Assembly (NCBI GenBank): GCA_945903555.1
Contig: CAMDOJ010000069.1
Location: 1 to 9,042, forward strand
Direction: 5' to 3'
DNA length: 9,042 nucleotides
Source of the DNA: Chthoniobacter flavus
GTDB taxonomy: Bacteria; Verrucomicrobiota; Verrucomicrobiia; Chthoniobacterales; Terrimicrobiaceae
Shown here: one piece after another, positions 1-7,470 of the stretch
How the letters are laid out: each line of letters opens with the position of its first letter
Numbering within the stretch: position 1 is the stretch's first letter
Position numbers and translations under genes: made by a program
Notes under the pieces: generated by a model
The model's database searches: none
The model's input: only the letters and a program-made list of their open reading frames with translations
Told to the model about the DNA's origin: nothing

Positions 1-537
1 GATCTGCATGTTATCGGATGGTCCGTCGGCCTGCGCGACGCCGCAGTGCTGGTCGGCGTTTTTGCCCTTATTGCCGTTTGTGGTCTCACCCTTTATTTCT
101 TCTTCCGCACGAACCTTGGCACCGCGATGCGTGCGGCGGGCAACAATCCGCAAATGATCCGGGCGCTCGGAGTCAATGTGGATGTCCTTCTCATTCTTGG
201 TCTCGCCCTTTCAAACGGCTTGATCGCCCTGAGCGGATCGCTTCTGGCCCAGTATGAGGGATTCGCTGACGTTCAGATGGGCGTTGGCATGGTTGTCTGG
301 GGACTGGCTAGCGTCATCATTGGCGAATCCCTTGTTGGATCGAGTCGTTTTGGCCTTCTGATCACCGGTGCGGTGATGGGCTCGCTCTTCTTTCGCTTGC
401 TGGTGGCTATCGCTCTGCGATGGGGGCTCGATCCGAATGATCTCAAAATTGTGACCGCTTCATTTGTATTTATCGCCCTAGTTGCTCCGTCCATTCTTCG
501 TAAATTGAAGCCCATCCCAGTGGAAAAAAACGCCTGA
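1..537 (+). CDS. ABC transporter permease, BPD_transp_2-like (5' end outside window)
   Basis: This is the C-terminal 178 residues of an inner-membrane ABC permease. The frame is open from base 1, so the true start lies upstream and the GTG at 46 is only an internal codon. About five hydrophobic segments are visible, among them VGVFALIAVCGLTLYFFF, VLLILGLALSNGLIAL and FGLLITGAVMGSLFFRLLVA. The loop AAGNNPQMIRALGVN is the typical cytoplasmic motif of the branched-chain amino acid/ribose type permease family (PF02653), and the arrangement resembles the COG4120 uncharacterised permeases. The ATPase gene starts one base after the stop, so the two are surely co-transcribed and probably translationally coupled. 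Known systems of this layout also have a periplasmic substrate-binding protein, which would lie upstream. The substrate cannot be read from this fragment; amino acids or related small molecules are family-based guesses. Confidence 0.9.
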   Translation, partial: DLHVIGWSVGLRDAAVLVGVFALIAVCGLTLYFFFRTNLGTAMRAAGNNPQMIRALGVNVDVLLILGLALSNGLIALSGSLLAQYEGFADVQMGVGMVVWGLASVIIGESLVGSSRFGLLITGAVMGSLFFRLLVAIALRWGLDPNDLKIVTASFVFIALVAPSILRKLKPIPVEKNA

Positions 538-538
538 C

Positions 539-1327
539 ATGCTTGAGATTTCTGACATTCGCAAAACTTTCCACCCCGGCACGCCTAACGAGGTTCGCGC
601 TTTACAGGGCGTCTCTCTCGATCTCAAGGCGGAGAGCTTTGCGATCATCATCGGCACTAATGGATCGGGTAAGTCGACCCTTCTCAATGCCGTTGCGGGG
701 AGTTTCATCACCGACACGGGCCGCATCCACCTTGCGGGGCACGACATCACCCGCTGGCCGGAGCACAAAAGAGCCTCGCTTATTGGCCGCGTTTTTCAAA
801 ATCCCTTCATGGGCACGGCCCCAGATATGTCGATCGAGGAAAACCTCGCGCTGGCGGCGCGCCGGGGATTGCCCCGAGGTCTCGGTTGGGCCCTGCCAAG
901 AACCCTTCGAAGTGAGCTCCGCGATCGCATCAGCGATCTTCAAATGGGGCTGGAAAACCGCCTCGACAATGCGATCGGCTCCCTGTCCGGTGGGCAGCGC
1001 CAAGCTCTCACGCTCCTCATGGCATCGTGGCTCAAGCCCGACCTGCTTTTGCTCGACGAACACACCGCCGCTCTCGATCCCAAAAGCGCCGACAAAGTCA
1101 TTCAACTCACTCAGGAGATTGTTGATCGCGACAAACTCACCACTCTCATCGTCACTCATTCGATGACCCAAGCGGTGAATCTCGGCGATCGCATCTTGAT
1201 GATACACAAAGGTCGGCTTCTTCATGACATCGCCGGGAGCGAGCGGCAACGCATCACCGCTGGGGATCTGCGCGAACGCTTCGAGGAGGCGGGCCAGCGC
1301 GAGGTCGATTCCGAGGCGAACGATTGA
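539..1327 (+). CDS. ABC transporter ATP-binding protein (COG1101-like)
   Basis: This 262-residue cytoplasmic ATPase powers the permease encoded just upstream. All nucleotide-binding motifs are present: Walker A GTNGSGKST (residues 39-47, Lys45), Q-loop Gln87 in VFQNPF, signature LSGGQ (149-153), Walker B ending in LLLLDE (Asp173, catalytic Glu174), the D-loop after AALDP, and switch His207 in VTHSM. Its length is normal for the family and nothing suggests damage. The ATG at 539 is chosen because it lies one base after the permease stop and leads straight into the usual MLEI..I.K.F opening. There is no strong Shine-Dalgarno sequence, so coupling to permease translation is likely. Position next to a BPD_transp_2 permease suggests an amino-acid-type importer, but the substrate is not identifiable. 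Codon usage is GC-rich (mostly CGC for Arg), unlike the operon at 3059-8581. Confidence 0.93.
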   Translation: MLEISDIRKTFHPGTPNEVRALQGVSLDLKAESFAIIIGTNGSGKSTLLNAVAGSFITDTGRIHLAGHDITRWPEHKRASLIGRVFQNPFMGTAPDMSIEENLALAARRGLPRGLGWALPRTLRSELRDRISDLQMGLENRLDNAIGSLSGGQRQALTLLMASWLKPDLLLLDEHTAALDPKSADKVIQLTQEIVDRDKLTTLIVTHSMTQAVNLGDRILMIHKGRLLHDIAGSERQRITAGDLRERFEEAGQREVDSEAND

Positions 1328-1379
1328 GGCTATGAAAGCTCGGCTTCAACTACGACAAAGTTAGGACAGAATAATTCAG

Positions 1380-1610
1380 ATGTGTGGAATTATTGCCGTA
1401 ATCGATACCAATCAAGTCCCAATCGCACGAGAGGCCTTATGGAACTCCGCCAAAAGCATGGATCATCGTGGGCCAGATGGTCAGAATATCTGGATAAATC
1501 CTACTGGAGCCGTTGGCTTGGGTCATGCAAGACTCTCCATTATTGATCTTTCGGGTGCCCGCTTCGACTGACAGAAGGCCGTGATGGTTTTCAATTCTGA
1601 TGGCACCGCT
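1380..1610 (+). pseudogene. asnB: Asparagine synthetase (glutamine-hydrolysing) N-terminal fragment, broken
   Basis: Translation begins MCGIIAVID, so Cys2 is the expected N-terminal nucleophile of a class II glutamine amidotransferase. It continues with the family motifs MDHRGPDGQ and GLGHARLSIIDLSG, both typical of AsnB. A TGA at 1569-1571 stops it after 63 residues; intact AsnB proteins run to about 500-650. In the same frame after the stop, VMVFNSDG (from 1581) weakly resembles the VVFNGEIYNY segment that would follow in AsnB, so the frame may have been interrupted by a nonsense mutation and then decayed. Beyond about 1610 no synthetase homology is recognisable, and the synthetase domain is absent. 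A possible Shine-Dalgarno (AGGAC) lies about 12 bases before the ATG. The glutaminase part alone lacks the aspartate-adenylating domain and could not make asparagine. The identity of the N-terminal piece is secure; the 3' limit of the remnant is arbitrary. Confidence 0.72.
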
Positions 1611-1930
1611 GTGGCAAATGGCAGAGCGACTGTTCCCTATACCGTGCATCAGGCCGCCAAGAAGATATTGGCACCACGATCGCTATGGCACTCAACACCA
1701 GTAGCAGTAGCTTCCAGCGCCCAGTCAGCACCTCCCGAATCAGCGTCAATATTTTTGCTCAGGTCTGCAAATCCTAGCCTCCTGCGGTCGGATGGAAAAT
1801 CTCATTTCAAGTATAGCTGGCGTTTGCTCCTCCATCCCGGTCACTAGTTGCGTTTCCGTGAGGACTTGGTAGTGAAATGCCAATAAAAGGTCAATAAGTT
1901 GTCGGCGACGAAGCAAAACCAGACAGTTGC
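1611..1930. other. Non-coding or decayed stretch, no recognisable gene
   Basis: Short open frames exist here. One runs in the asparagine-synthetase frame to 1847, and another around 1630-1770 reads GRQEDIGTTIAMALN. Neither has a recognisable domain, good start context or sensible protein composition. The stretch lies between an amidotransferase remnant and a transposase remnant and is best read as decayed sequence. Confidence 0.5.
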
Positions 1931-2140
1931 TCAGGGGCTAAACTCCGCATGAATACAAGGCCAGATGGCTTTTGGAGTTTTCGAAACAACCCAAAACTTG
2001 AGATTTGGATGGTGCGTGATGGTGACGAACTTCCGAGTGGTGGGCGAGATCTCGTAGTTTTGGCCCTCGAAGTCGATAGTGTGGTCGTGATTGACGCAGC
2101 GCGAGGCTCGCAGGGAGAAGTGGAGATCGAGCAAGGCTGA
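1931..2140 (-). pseudogene. Transposase C-terminal remnant (rve/IS481-like)
   Basis: Read on the minus strand, about 70 residues resemble the C-terminal tail of DDE integrase-core transposases. LLDLHFSLRASRCVNHDHTI is followed by DFEGQNYEISP, then KFVTITHHPNLKFWVV, and the frame ends at a stop at 1931. The pattern F.lR..R.V..D.Ti.f.G..YeI followed by a short v.v.hhP strand is typical of the tail found in IS481-type and related elements. The catalytic DDE core and the N-terminal helix-turn-helix are missing: upstream codons on this strand (2141-2239) stay open but show no homology. No terminal inverted repeats or target duplications were seen. It is a dead relic of an insertion. Family assignment rests on recalled motif shape only. 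Confidence 0.55.
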
Positions 2141-2362
2141 GGGGGGGCAGGGGCGCATGGGTGTGCTCTGATCAATGCAATCGGTTTCGCGGAATGGCCA
2201 ATTTGCACAATTCAACGACTTATCTGCCGGATTCACCACATGGTTCTCGACTTAATCCCTAATTTTTGTAACTAAAGCTGGCGGGATCAGTTCTCGGAAA
2301 ATAGATCGATAGGCACAACGCCTGCGACGCCGGACGAACTGTTTCCATCAACCATTCATTCC
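2141..2362. other. Intergenic region upstream of the secreted barrel protein gene
   Basis: This stretch begins with a G-rich run near 2139-2155 and ends at the ATG at 2363. It should contain the promoter of the secreted-protein gene, but no convincing -35/-10 pair with correct spacing was found. No Shine-Dalgarno sequence precedes the ATG; the adjacent bases are CATTCATTCC. Confidence 0.4.
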
Positions 2363-2860
2363 ATGATCACCCGTTCCATAAAATGTCTCCTCACAGCAAC
2401 TCTGCTTACCGCAGCAGGCGCTCTCTCAAGCACAGTATTGGCCGAAGATCTGACCCTATACTCCAACGTTGTAAAGCATGTCGACGGCCATAACGAAGCC
2501 AAGGATTACGGCGTCGGCCATCGCCGGATTCGCGAGGTTGAAATCCGACTATCCGAAAAAGGGAAGGTGGTTGGCAAAATCTATTCAATTACTACCACCG
2601 TAAAGCTGAACAACAAGGCGGGCACCGGGACACGCGTTGCGCTTGGATTGGTGCAACTACCCAAGGGCACTTTCTGGACTGAAACCACAGTGTTTGATAT
2701 GCCCCACAAAGCTGCGGTCGGGGCAGGCCACAAGCATAGCGGCATTATCCTTGGCGGAACCGGAGATTACGCAGGTATCACGGGCACCTACGATTTTGAA
2801 GTCAGCAAAGACGGAAAACATATTACCTATATTTCCCAGATCGTGCGGGGCAAGAAATAA
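2363..2860 (+). CDS. Secreted allene-oxide-cyclase/dirigent-like barrel protein
   Basis: The 165-residue product starts with a clear Sec signal peptide: MITRSIK, a hydrophobic core (LLTATLLTAAGAL), and a VLA|ED cleavage site after Ala27. The mature part (about 138 residues) is rich in alternating beta-strand-like segments and carries IILGGTGDYAGITGTYDFEV around residues 128-147. That GGTG.Y.G..GT motif is characteristic of allene-oxide-cyclase-like and dirigent beta-barrels. In plants these fold types guide cyclisation or radical coupling; bacterial secreted members are mostly uncharacterised, so no reaction is assigned. Location would be periplasmic or extracellular. The gene stands alone, with decayed DNA upstream and a strong terminator 60 bases downstream, so it is probably monocistronic and not part of the lipid operon. 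The start is fixed by the signal peptide despite the lack of a Shine-Dalgarno sequence. Confidence 0.72.
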   Translation: MITRSIKCLLTATLLTAAGALSSTVLAEDLTLYSNVVKHVDGHNEAKDYGVGHRRIREVEIRLSEKGKVVGKIYSITTTVKLNNKAGTGTRVALGLVQLPKGTFWTETTVFDMPHKAAVGAGHKHSGIILGGTGDYAGITGTYDFEVSKDGKHITYISQIVRGKK

Positions 2861-2919
2861 TAAATAACCTGGAGCTGTCCCGGTGAGTTTACAACGGACG
2901 CCTTAAGATTGGTCTTCTG

Positions 2920-2953
2920 ATTTCGGAGGGGCTACTCCCCTCCGAAATTTTTT
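2920..2953 (+). terminator. Intrinsic (rho-independent) terminator
   Basis: A perfect 12-bp stem (ATTTCGGAGGGG at 2920-2931 paired with 2937-2948) encloses a 5-base loop CTACT and runs into six T residues (2948-2953). It sits 60 bases after the stop of the secreted barrel protein gene and 105 bases before the FAAL-P450 start. It should therefore end the upstream transcript and insulate the biosynthetic operon. Confidence 0.9.
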
Positions 2954-2967
2954 CAAGATGGGGTTTG

Positions 2968-3025
2968 TTGAACCTTGATACCACAGGAGGCTACGGTCGT
3001 CAAAAAAAGCCCACTCAAGGTTCAA
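2968..3025 (+). promoter_or_regulatory. 11-bp inverted repeat in the operon leader
   Basis: TTGAACCTTGA (2968-2978) is perfectly complementary to TCAAGGTTCAA (3015-3025), with 36 bases between the arms. The right arm ends 33 bases before the ATG at 3059. The arms could bind a dimeric regulator, or fold as a long-loop hairpin in the mRNA leader. TTGAAC in the left arm could also serve as a -35 hexamer with TACGGT (2992-2997) as a poor -10, but that match is weak. The function is inferred from position only. Confidence 0.45.
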
Positions 3026-3058
3026 AAGCATTTCTTTACTGGCTGATTTTCCATCTTC

Positions 3059-6000
3059 ATGGATTCTTCTCATACACCTCGCCTATCCTCGTCGCCCTAT
3101 GCCCTTTTTAGGGATATTCTTGTGGCACATGCCTCCGCCAAGCCCGATGCCACTGCATACACTTTCCTTAAAAACGATGAGGAGGAGATATCAATATCGT
3201 ATCGGAACCTAGAATTGTCCGCTTCATGCATTGCCGCGGAACTTCTTAAGTACGGCAACTCGGTCGGTAATGTGCTTCTACTTTTTCCCCCAGGCCTTGA
3301 ATTCATTCAGGCATTTCTCGGTTGTGCCCTGGCGGGATTTCCTGCGGTCCCGCTGAGTATCCCGAGGGCCAAGCAGTCCCTCACAGGACTGGAGAGGGCC
3401 GCGATCGATTCCAATGCCCGCATCGTCCTCTGCACGCAGATGATTTTGGAAGCGATGATGTCCAGGATTCCAGAGGATTCTCCCCTGAGGCGACTCACCT
3501 GGATAGCAATTGACCATCCCCAAGATTCCAATCACCCGAGAGTGGTGGGTCTTCCCCGTAATCCATCAGATCCCGTTCTTATTCAATATACCTCGGGCTC
3601 AACCGGAAATCCCAAGGGGGTAGTGGTTTCTAACGAAAGTCTCCTTCACAATATTGGCAGCATCTACCGTCTTTATGCCTTTAGCGACGAATCCAAGATC
3701 GCCAGCTGGTTGCCGCAATTTCATGATATGGGACTGATTGGTTCTATTCTTCAATCCCTCTACGCCGGCTTTCCATGCATCCTACTATCCCCGATTGCAT
3801 TCATTCAGAAACCGTATCGATGGCTGAAAGCCATTAGTGATCATAGGGCGACAGCAGGCGGCGCCCCGAATTTCGCCTACGATTTGTGTGTTTCCAGAAT
3901 TACCGAGGAGGAGGCCGAGACACTTGATCTGAGTCGTTGGCAGGTTGCCTGGACCGGTGCAGAAACCATTCGCTCATTGACACTATCGGCTTTTGCAAAT
4001 CGATTTGGCAGGCATGGATTTAAAAGAAATACCTTTGCTCCATGCTATGGACTTGCCGAGGGAACGCTTATGGTGACGGGCACGGGGCCCTATTCTGATA
4101 AGGAGATAATAAGCGTGAAGCTCCCTAGTTTACTGAATGGGGAAACGGTTGAGCTGGACACTAGAACCTCGGATGACGCCGTCGAGTTGGTCAGTTGTGG
4201 CAAAAGTTTCCCAGACCAGATCGTACGGATAGTGGATACCACCAAAATGGAGGCAATGCCCGATCTTAAGATCGGTGAGATCATGGTTAAGGGGCCCAGC
4301 GTAACCTCCGGGTACTGGAGGAATCCCGAGGCAACCCATTCCATCTATGGACAGTGCATTGACAAAGAGTCCGGCTTTCTCAGCACCGGCGACCTGGGTT
4401 TTCTTTATAAAAGCGAGCTTTTCGTCGTTGGAAGGGTGAAGGAGACCTTGAAGATCAATGGCCGAAGTCTATATGCACAGGATCTAGAGTATACCGCTAT
4501 CCAATCGCATCCCGATCTTAAGGCCAATGGAGGGGCATCCTTCTCAGTTCAGAGCAATGAGGATGAGCTGCTCATACTGGTCTGCGAACTTAGAAGGGAT
4601 CGCATCAAGTACTTTGACGGGGAGGAAATTCGTAAAGCTGTTTCCACCGCATTATCCAACGAGTATGAGGTGACGCTCCATGATATCGTCCTGATCAAGC
4701 CAACCACCCTTCCAATGACCACCAGCGGAAAGATTCAACGCCTAAGGTGCAGGGAGCTTTATCTCACTCAGTCACTCGTCTTGCTCTATTCATCACTTTC
4801 CACATCCATGAACAAGAGTCCCGCACCAGCCTCCCTGACCCATGAAGAACTTCTTTTATCTCCCCCCACACTCCGGCCAAAACTCCTAGTTGTATTCCTC
4901 AAGTCCGTGGTTGCGGCGTTGGCCGAGTGTGATCCGGTGACGATTGATTCGTCGCAGAACATTCAGGACCTTGGCCTTGATTCGATACGCTTGGTGGAGT
5001 TGAAGGTGCGACTCGATCTCGTGTTGGGACATGAATTTCCTCTTGAGAGATTCGTGAGCATGGAAACCATCGCAGAACTGGCCAAGGTTTCATTGGAGTA
5101 TTTGAGGATGGAGAATGACCATGAAGGAAAGATCGCAGTAGACTCACCGATAGAAGTTTGCCCCGGCCCTCCCTCACCGCAGGATCTGGTAGTGCTTGAA
5201 AAACTGAATCGCGGATTCTTTGACTATCTTTTGCAACTAAGGGAGCAATACGGGCGAGTAGTCCGATTCGTCTGGGGCAAACAGACATTCTTCATGATCA
5301 GCGAACCGGATGACTTCAGGGAGATCTTTATCAAGAGAACAGAGGAATTCATCAGAGGCAACACCGTCATTGGATTCAGGTTGATCACTGATCTCGACGA
5401 CCTGTTTACTACGGAGGGAGACGACTGGAAAATTCAGCGAGAGCTTGCACGTCCTGAGTTCACACGCGCCTCGCTCGAGGTTTTTTCGGATACAATTCCG
5501 GGTATCGTCCTTAGTTATATGTCTGGAGAACGGGGAGGAAGTGGGTCTCGGGAAGTAGAGTTGATTGATGCTACGAGGGAGATCACGATGCGGGTAGTCC
5601 TCAGCAAACTGCTCACTCTAAAAGATCACAAAAAAGTCCGAGCCCTTCTTGAGGCTACTAGGAAGGTAGACAGCTGGAATGTCCCTTTTTTCTACATCTC
5701 GGCCGATCGAATTAATCTGGCACCAGACTATTATAAGATGCTCTTTTCATCATTTGATCCTCTGATCTACGAACTAATCGATCAGCACCTCGACCACCCT
5801 GAACAATATCACGATCTCGTTTCTTCCTATATCGAAACCGATTTTGTAAAATCATTATCAAGGTTGGAAAAACGAAGTTACCTTAGAAATATTGTTTTCA
5901 CGCTTATCTTGGCAGGCTTTGACTCCACTGGCAGTGGTCTTTTTTCCACGATCTACTTATTGGCAAGTAACCCTGAGAAACTTTTTAAAGTGAGGGAGGA

Positions 6001-6481
6001 GGTGCAGACAGCATTTCCGGATTCACAACCAAATTCCAGAGACCTTCTAAATACTCTTCCATATACCTATGCAGTTGTGAATGAGGCGCTTCGTCTCTTT
6101 CCGCCGGTCTGGTTCCTGGGACGAGAGGCAACTAGGGAGACAACGTTTCAAGGATACTCGATCGCCAAAGGAGACTTCATTCTTGCTTCTCCATATCTGA
6201 TTCAACGCAACCCGCTTCATTGGAAAAATCCCGCTGAATTCATCCCAGAGCGGTTTCTTGAAAAAGATGCTCCAAATAACGCTTATATCCCCTTTGGAGT
6301 CGGACCGAGACAGTGCGTCGGAAAATGGATGGCTCTTTATGAGATTATTCTGGCAACAGCTACACTTGTTAGAAACTACGACCTCAGCGTTGAATGTGAC
6401 GGTGAATTCGAACTCAACACCCTCTTCACACTCAGGCCTAAAAACTCTTTCCGGGCTACGTTCAAGCCACGTGTTTTCTGA
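3059..6481 (+). CDS. Trifunctional fatty-acyl-AMP ligase / acyl carrier protein / cytochrome P450
   Basis: This 1140-residue protein has three domains. (1) FAAL, about 1-575: P-loop YTSGSTGNPKG (177-187), HDMGLIG (222-228), YGLAEGT (330-336), STGDLGF (442-448), VGR.KE with Arg459, NGRSLYAQDLE (a FAAL version of the hinge-region motif) and catalytic-type Lys558 in TTSGKIQR. It should adenylate a free fatty acid and pass it to a carrier thiol. (2) ACP, about 610-690: LGLDSIRL with Ser642 as the phosphopantetheine site. (3) P450, about 710-1140: C-helix W790..R794, I-helix AGFDST (952-957), ExxR (Glu1009/Arg1012), PERF (1063-1066) and heme loop FGVGPRQCVG with Cys1086. The heme region resembles CYP4/CYP110-type fatty-acid hydroxylases. 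All key residues are present, with Ser956 replacing the usual I-helix Thr. The inferred role is to load, hold and hydroxylate one acyl chain on a single polypeptide. No redox partner or phosphopantetheinyl transferase is encoded here. The ATG at 3059 gives the normal FAAL N-terminus despite lacking a Shine-Dalgarno sequence. Confidence 0.93.
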   Translation: MDSSHTPRLSSSPYALFRDILVAHASAKPDATAYTFLKNDEEEISISYRNLELSASCIAAELLKYGNSVGNVLLLFPPGLEFIQAFLGCALAGFPAVPLSIPRAKQSLTGLERAAIDSNARIVLCTQMILEAMMSRIPEDSPLRRLTWIAIDHPQDSNHPRVVGLPRNPSDPVLIQYTSGSTGNPKGVVVSNESLLHNIGSIYRLYAFSDESKIASWLPQFHDMGLIGSILQSLYAGFPCILLSPIAFIQKPYRWLKAISDHRATAGGAPNFAYDLCVSRITEEEAETLDLSRWQVAWTGAETIRSLTLSAFANRFGRHGFKRNTFAPCYGLAEGTLMVTGTGPYSDKEIISVKLPSLLNGETVELDTRTSDDAVELVSCGKSFPDQIVRIVDTTKMEAMPDLKIGEIMVKGPSVTSGYWRNPEATHSIYGQCIDKESGFLSTGDLGFLYKSELFVVGRVKETLKINGRSLYAQDLEYTAIQSHPDLKANGGASFSVQSNEDELLILVCELRRDRIKYFDGEEIRKAVSTALSNEYEVTLHDIVLIKPTTLPMTTSGKIQRLRCRELYLTQSLVLLYSSLSTSMNKSPAPASLTHEELLLSPPTLRPKLLVVFLKSVVAALAECDPVTIDSSQNIQDLGLDSIRLVELKVRLDLVLGHEFPLERFVSMETIAELAKVSLEYLRMENDHEGKIAVDSPIEVCPGPPSPQDLVVLEKLNRGFFDYLLQLREQYGRVVRFVWGKQTFFMISEPDDFREIFIKRTEEFIRGNTVIGFRLITDLDDLFTTEGDDWKIQRELARPEFTRASLEVFSDTIPGIVLSYMSGERGGSGSREVELIDATREITMRVVLSKLLTLKDHKKVRALLEATRKVDSWNVPFFYISADRINLAPDYYKMLFSSFDPLIYELIDQHLDHPEQYHDLVSSYIETDFVKSLSRLEKRSYLRNIVFTLILAGFDSTGSGLFSTIYLLASNPEKLFKVREEVQTAFPDSQPNSRDLLNTLPYTYAVVNEALRLFPPVWFLGREATRETTFQGYSIAKGDFILASPYLIQRNPLHWKNPAEFIPERFLEKDAPNNAYIPFGVGPRQCVGKWMALYEIILATATLVRNYDLSVECDGEFELNTLFTLRPKNSFRATFKPRVF

Positions 6482-7470
6482 TGCCACCCCCAGAATCTAG
6501 CGGTTTCCATGAGGCTTACCTTTTGAGAACGGAAATGCTTTCTGATCAGCTCGTTTTTCTTCTAGGGCCCCACAGGTCAGGAACCACTTACCTTCATCAG
6601 ATCCTTGCAGACACTGGTGTCTTTGATTTCATCTCCTATTACGATATTTCGGAGTTTCCACGTTTGCTAACGAACCATGAGGCTGGTCTCACTGCCGAAT
6701 CGATTCAGCGACTTCAGCAAGAAATCGAGCATTTCGGTGAAACTAGGGGTTTTGACCAGGCGCCCATCGGGCCGCTCCAAGCAGAAGAGTATGGATACCT
6801 CCTCAGTAGGAGCCCCTTTAATATCTATAACTCGGAGCCGATTTCGAATACAGATTTTGAACCTTTGAAATCTCTTTGCGTAATCAAACGCAGGATTTCA
6901 TCCTCGGAAAAACTCCTCCTCCTAAAAAACCCCAATGATTTTTACGATGGGTTTGTCCGCATTTCAGAAACCTTTCCCAGGTGCCGGTTTATTTTTATCC
7001 ACCGGCACCCCCTGCATGTGTTCAATTCGCAGATTCGCGTCTGGAGGAACCTTCTAGAGAGGCGAAACCCATGGTTTGCCAAGATTGATGCCACCTATGC
7101 AGAGATTCATGACAATCCAGAACTCAAAATGGCCTTCAAGATCTCACTGCTCAGTGGTCGAGGATTGATGAGGGTGATGGAAACCCTTTGCAATACGTAT
7201 TCCTTTTATCTAAATCATATCCAGTTACTTGATTCTAATCGCGCAGTAAGCGTTCGCTACGAGGATCTCTGCAATGCCCCCTCGGATGTTTTGCGTCGTA
7301 TCATTCACACTCTCGATTTGCCTATCAGTGAGGAGCACCTCGATGTACGACCATCCCCCAGAAAAACGGCCATCCTACCCGAAGTGGAGCGCATCTATCG
7401 AGCCAATGCTGAACGCATTGGGCCCTACTTAAATCACCTTCACTATTCTCTGATGCCCAATGAGTCCTAG
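6481..7470 (+). CDS. PAPS-dependent sulfotransferase
   Basis: This 329-residue cytosolic enzyme should transfer sulfate from PAPS to a hydroxyl. The 5'-phosphosulfate-binding loop is GPHRSGTTYL (residues 29-38), and the 3'-phosphate-binding strand and helix are RFIFIHRHP...FNS (Arg175, Ser183). Both match the Sulfotransferase_3 type (PF13469). Length is normal for the family. The ATG overlaps the P450 stop by one base (TGATG), implying translational coupling. A second in-frame ATG at 6535, preceded by GAACGGAA, would remove 18 residues and still leave the P-loop intact, so the exact start is uncertain. Its place directly after a P450-containing acyl-loading protein suggests it sulfates the hydroxyl installed by that P450, perhaps while the chain is still on the ACP. 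This is inference; a free hydroxy-lipid or another acceptor is also possible. Confidence 0.88.
   Translation: MPPPESSGFHEAYLLRTEMLSDQLVFLLGPHRSGTTYLHQILADTGVFDFISYYDISEFPRLLTNHEAGLTAESIQRLQQEIEHFGETRGFDQAPIGPLQAEEYGYLLSRSPFNIYNSEPISNTDFEPLKSLCVIKRRISSSEKLLLLKNPNDFYDGFVRISETFPRCRFIFIHRHPLHVFNSQIRVWRNLLERRNPWFAKIDATYAEIHDNPELKMAFKISLLSGRGLMRVMETLCNTYSFYLNHIQLLDSNRAVSVRYEDLCNAPSDVLRRIIHTLDLPISEEHLDVRPSPRKTAILPEVERIYRANAERIGPYLNHLHYSLMPNES

Noticed and set aside
602..1249. 215-codon minus-strand ORF
   Set aside because: It is antisense to the intact ABC ATPase, whose motifs are complete; the reverse frame is a by-product of GC-rich codons.
1949..2140. 63-codon + strand ORF starting MNTRPDGFW
   Set aside because: It lies exactly antisense to the transposase-like tail, has no recognisable domain or start signal, and is explained as a shadow frame.
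2968..2997. Possible sigma70 promoter TTGAAC ... TACGGT
   Set aside because: The -10 match is poor and the spacing is 18; it is not strong enough to list as a separate promoter.
4899..5288. 129-codon minus-strand ORF across the ACP and linker
   Set aside because: Pro/Arg/Ser-rich composition, no domain, and antisense to a clearly coding region.
6047..6487. 146-codon minus-strand ORF
   Set aside because: It is antisense to the P450 heme-binding and ExxR segments and has no recognisable motif.
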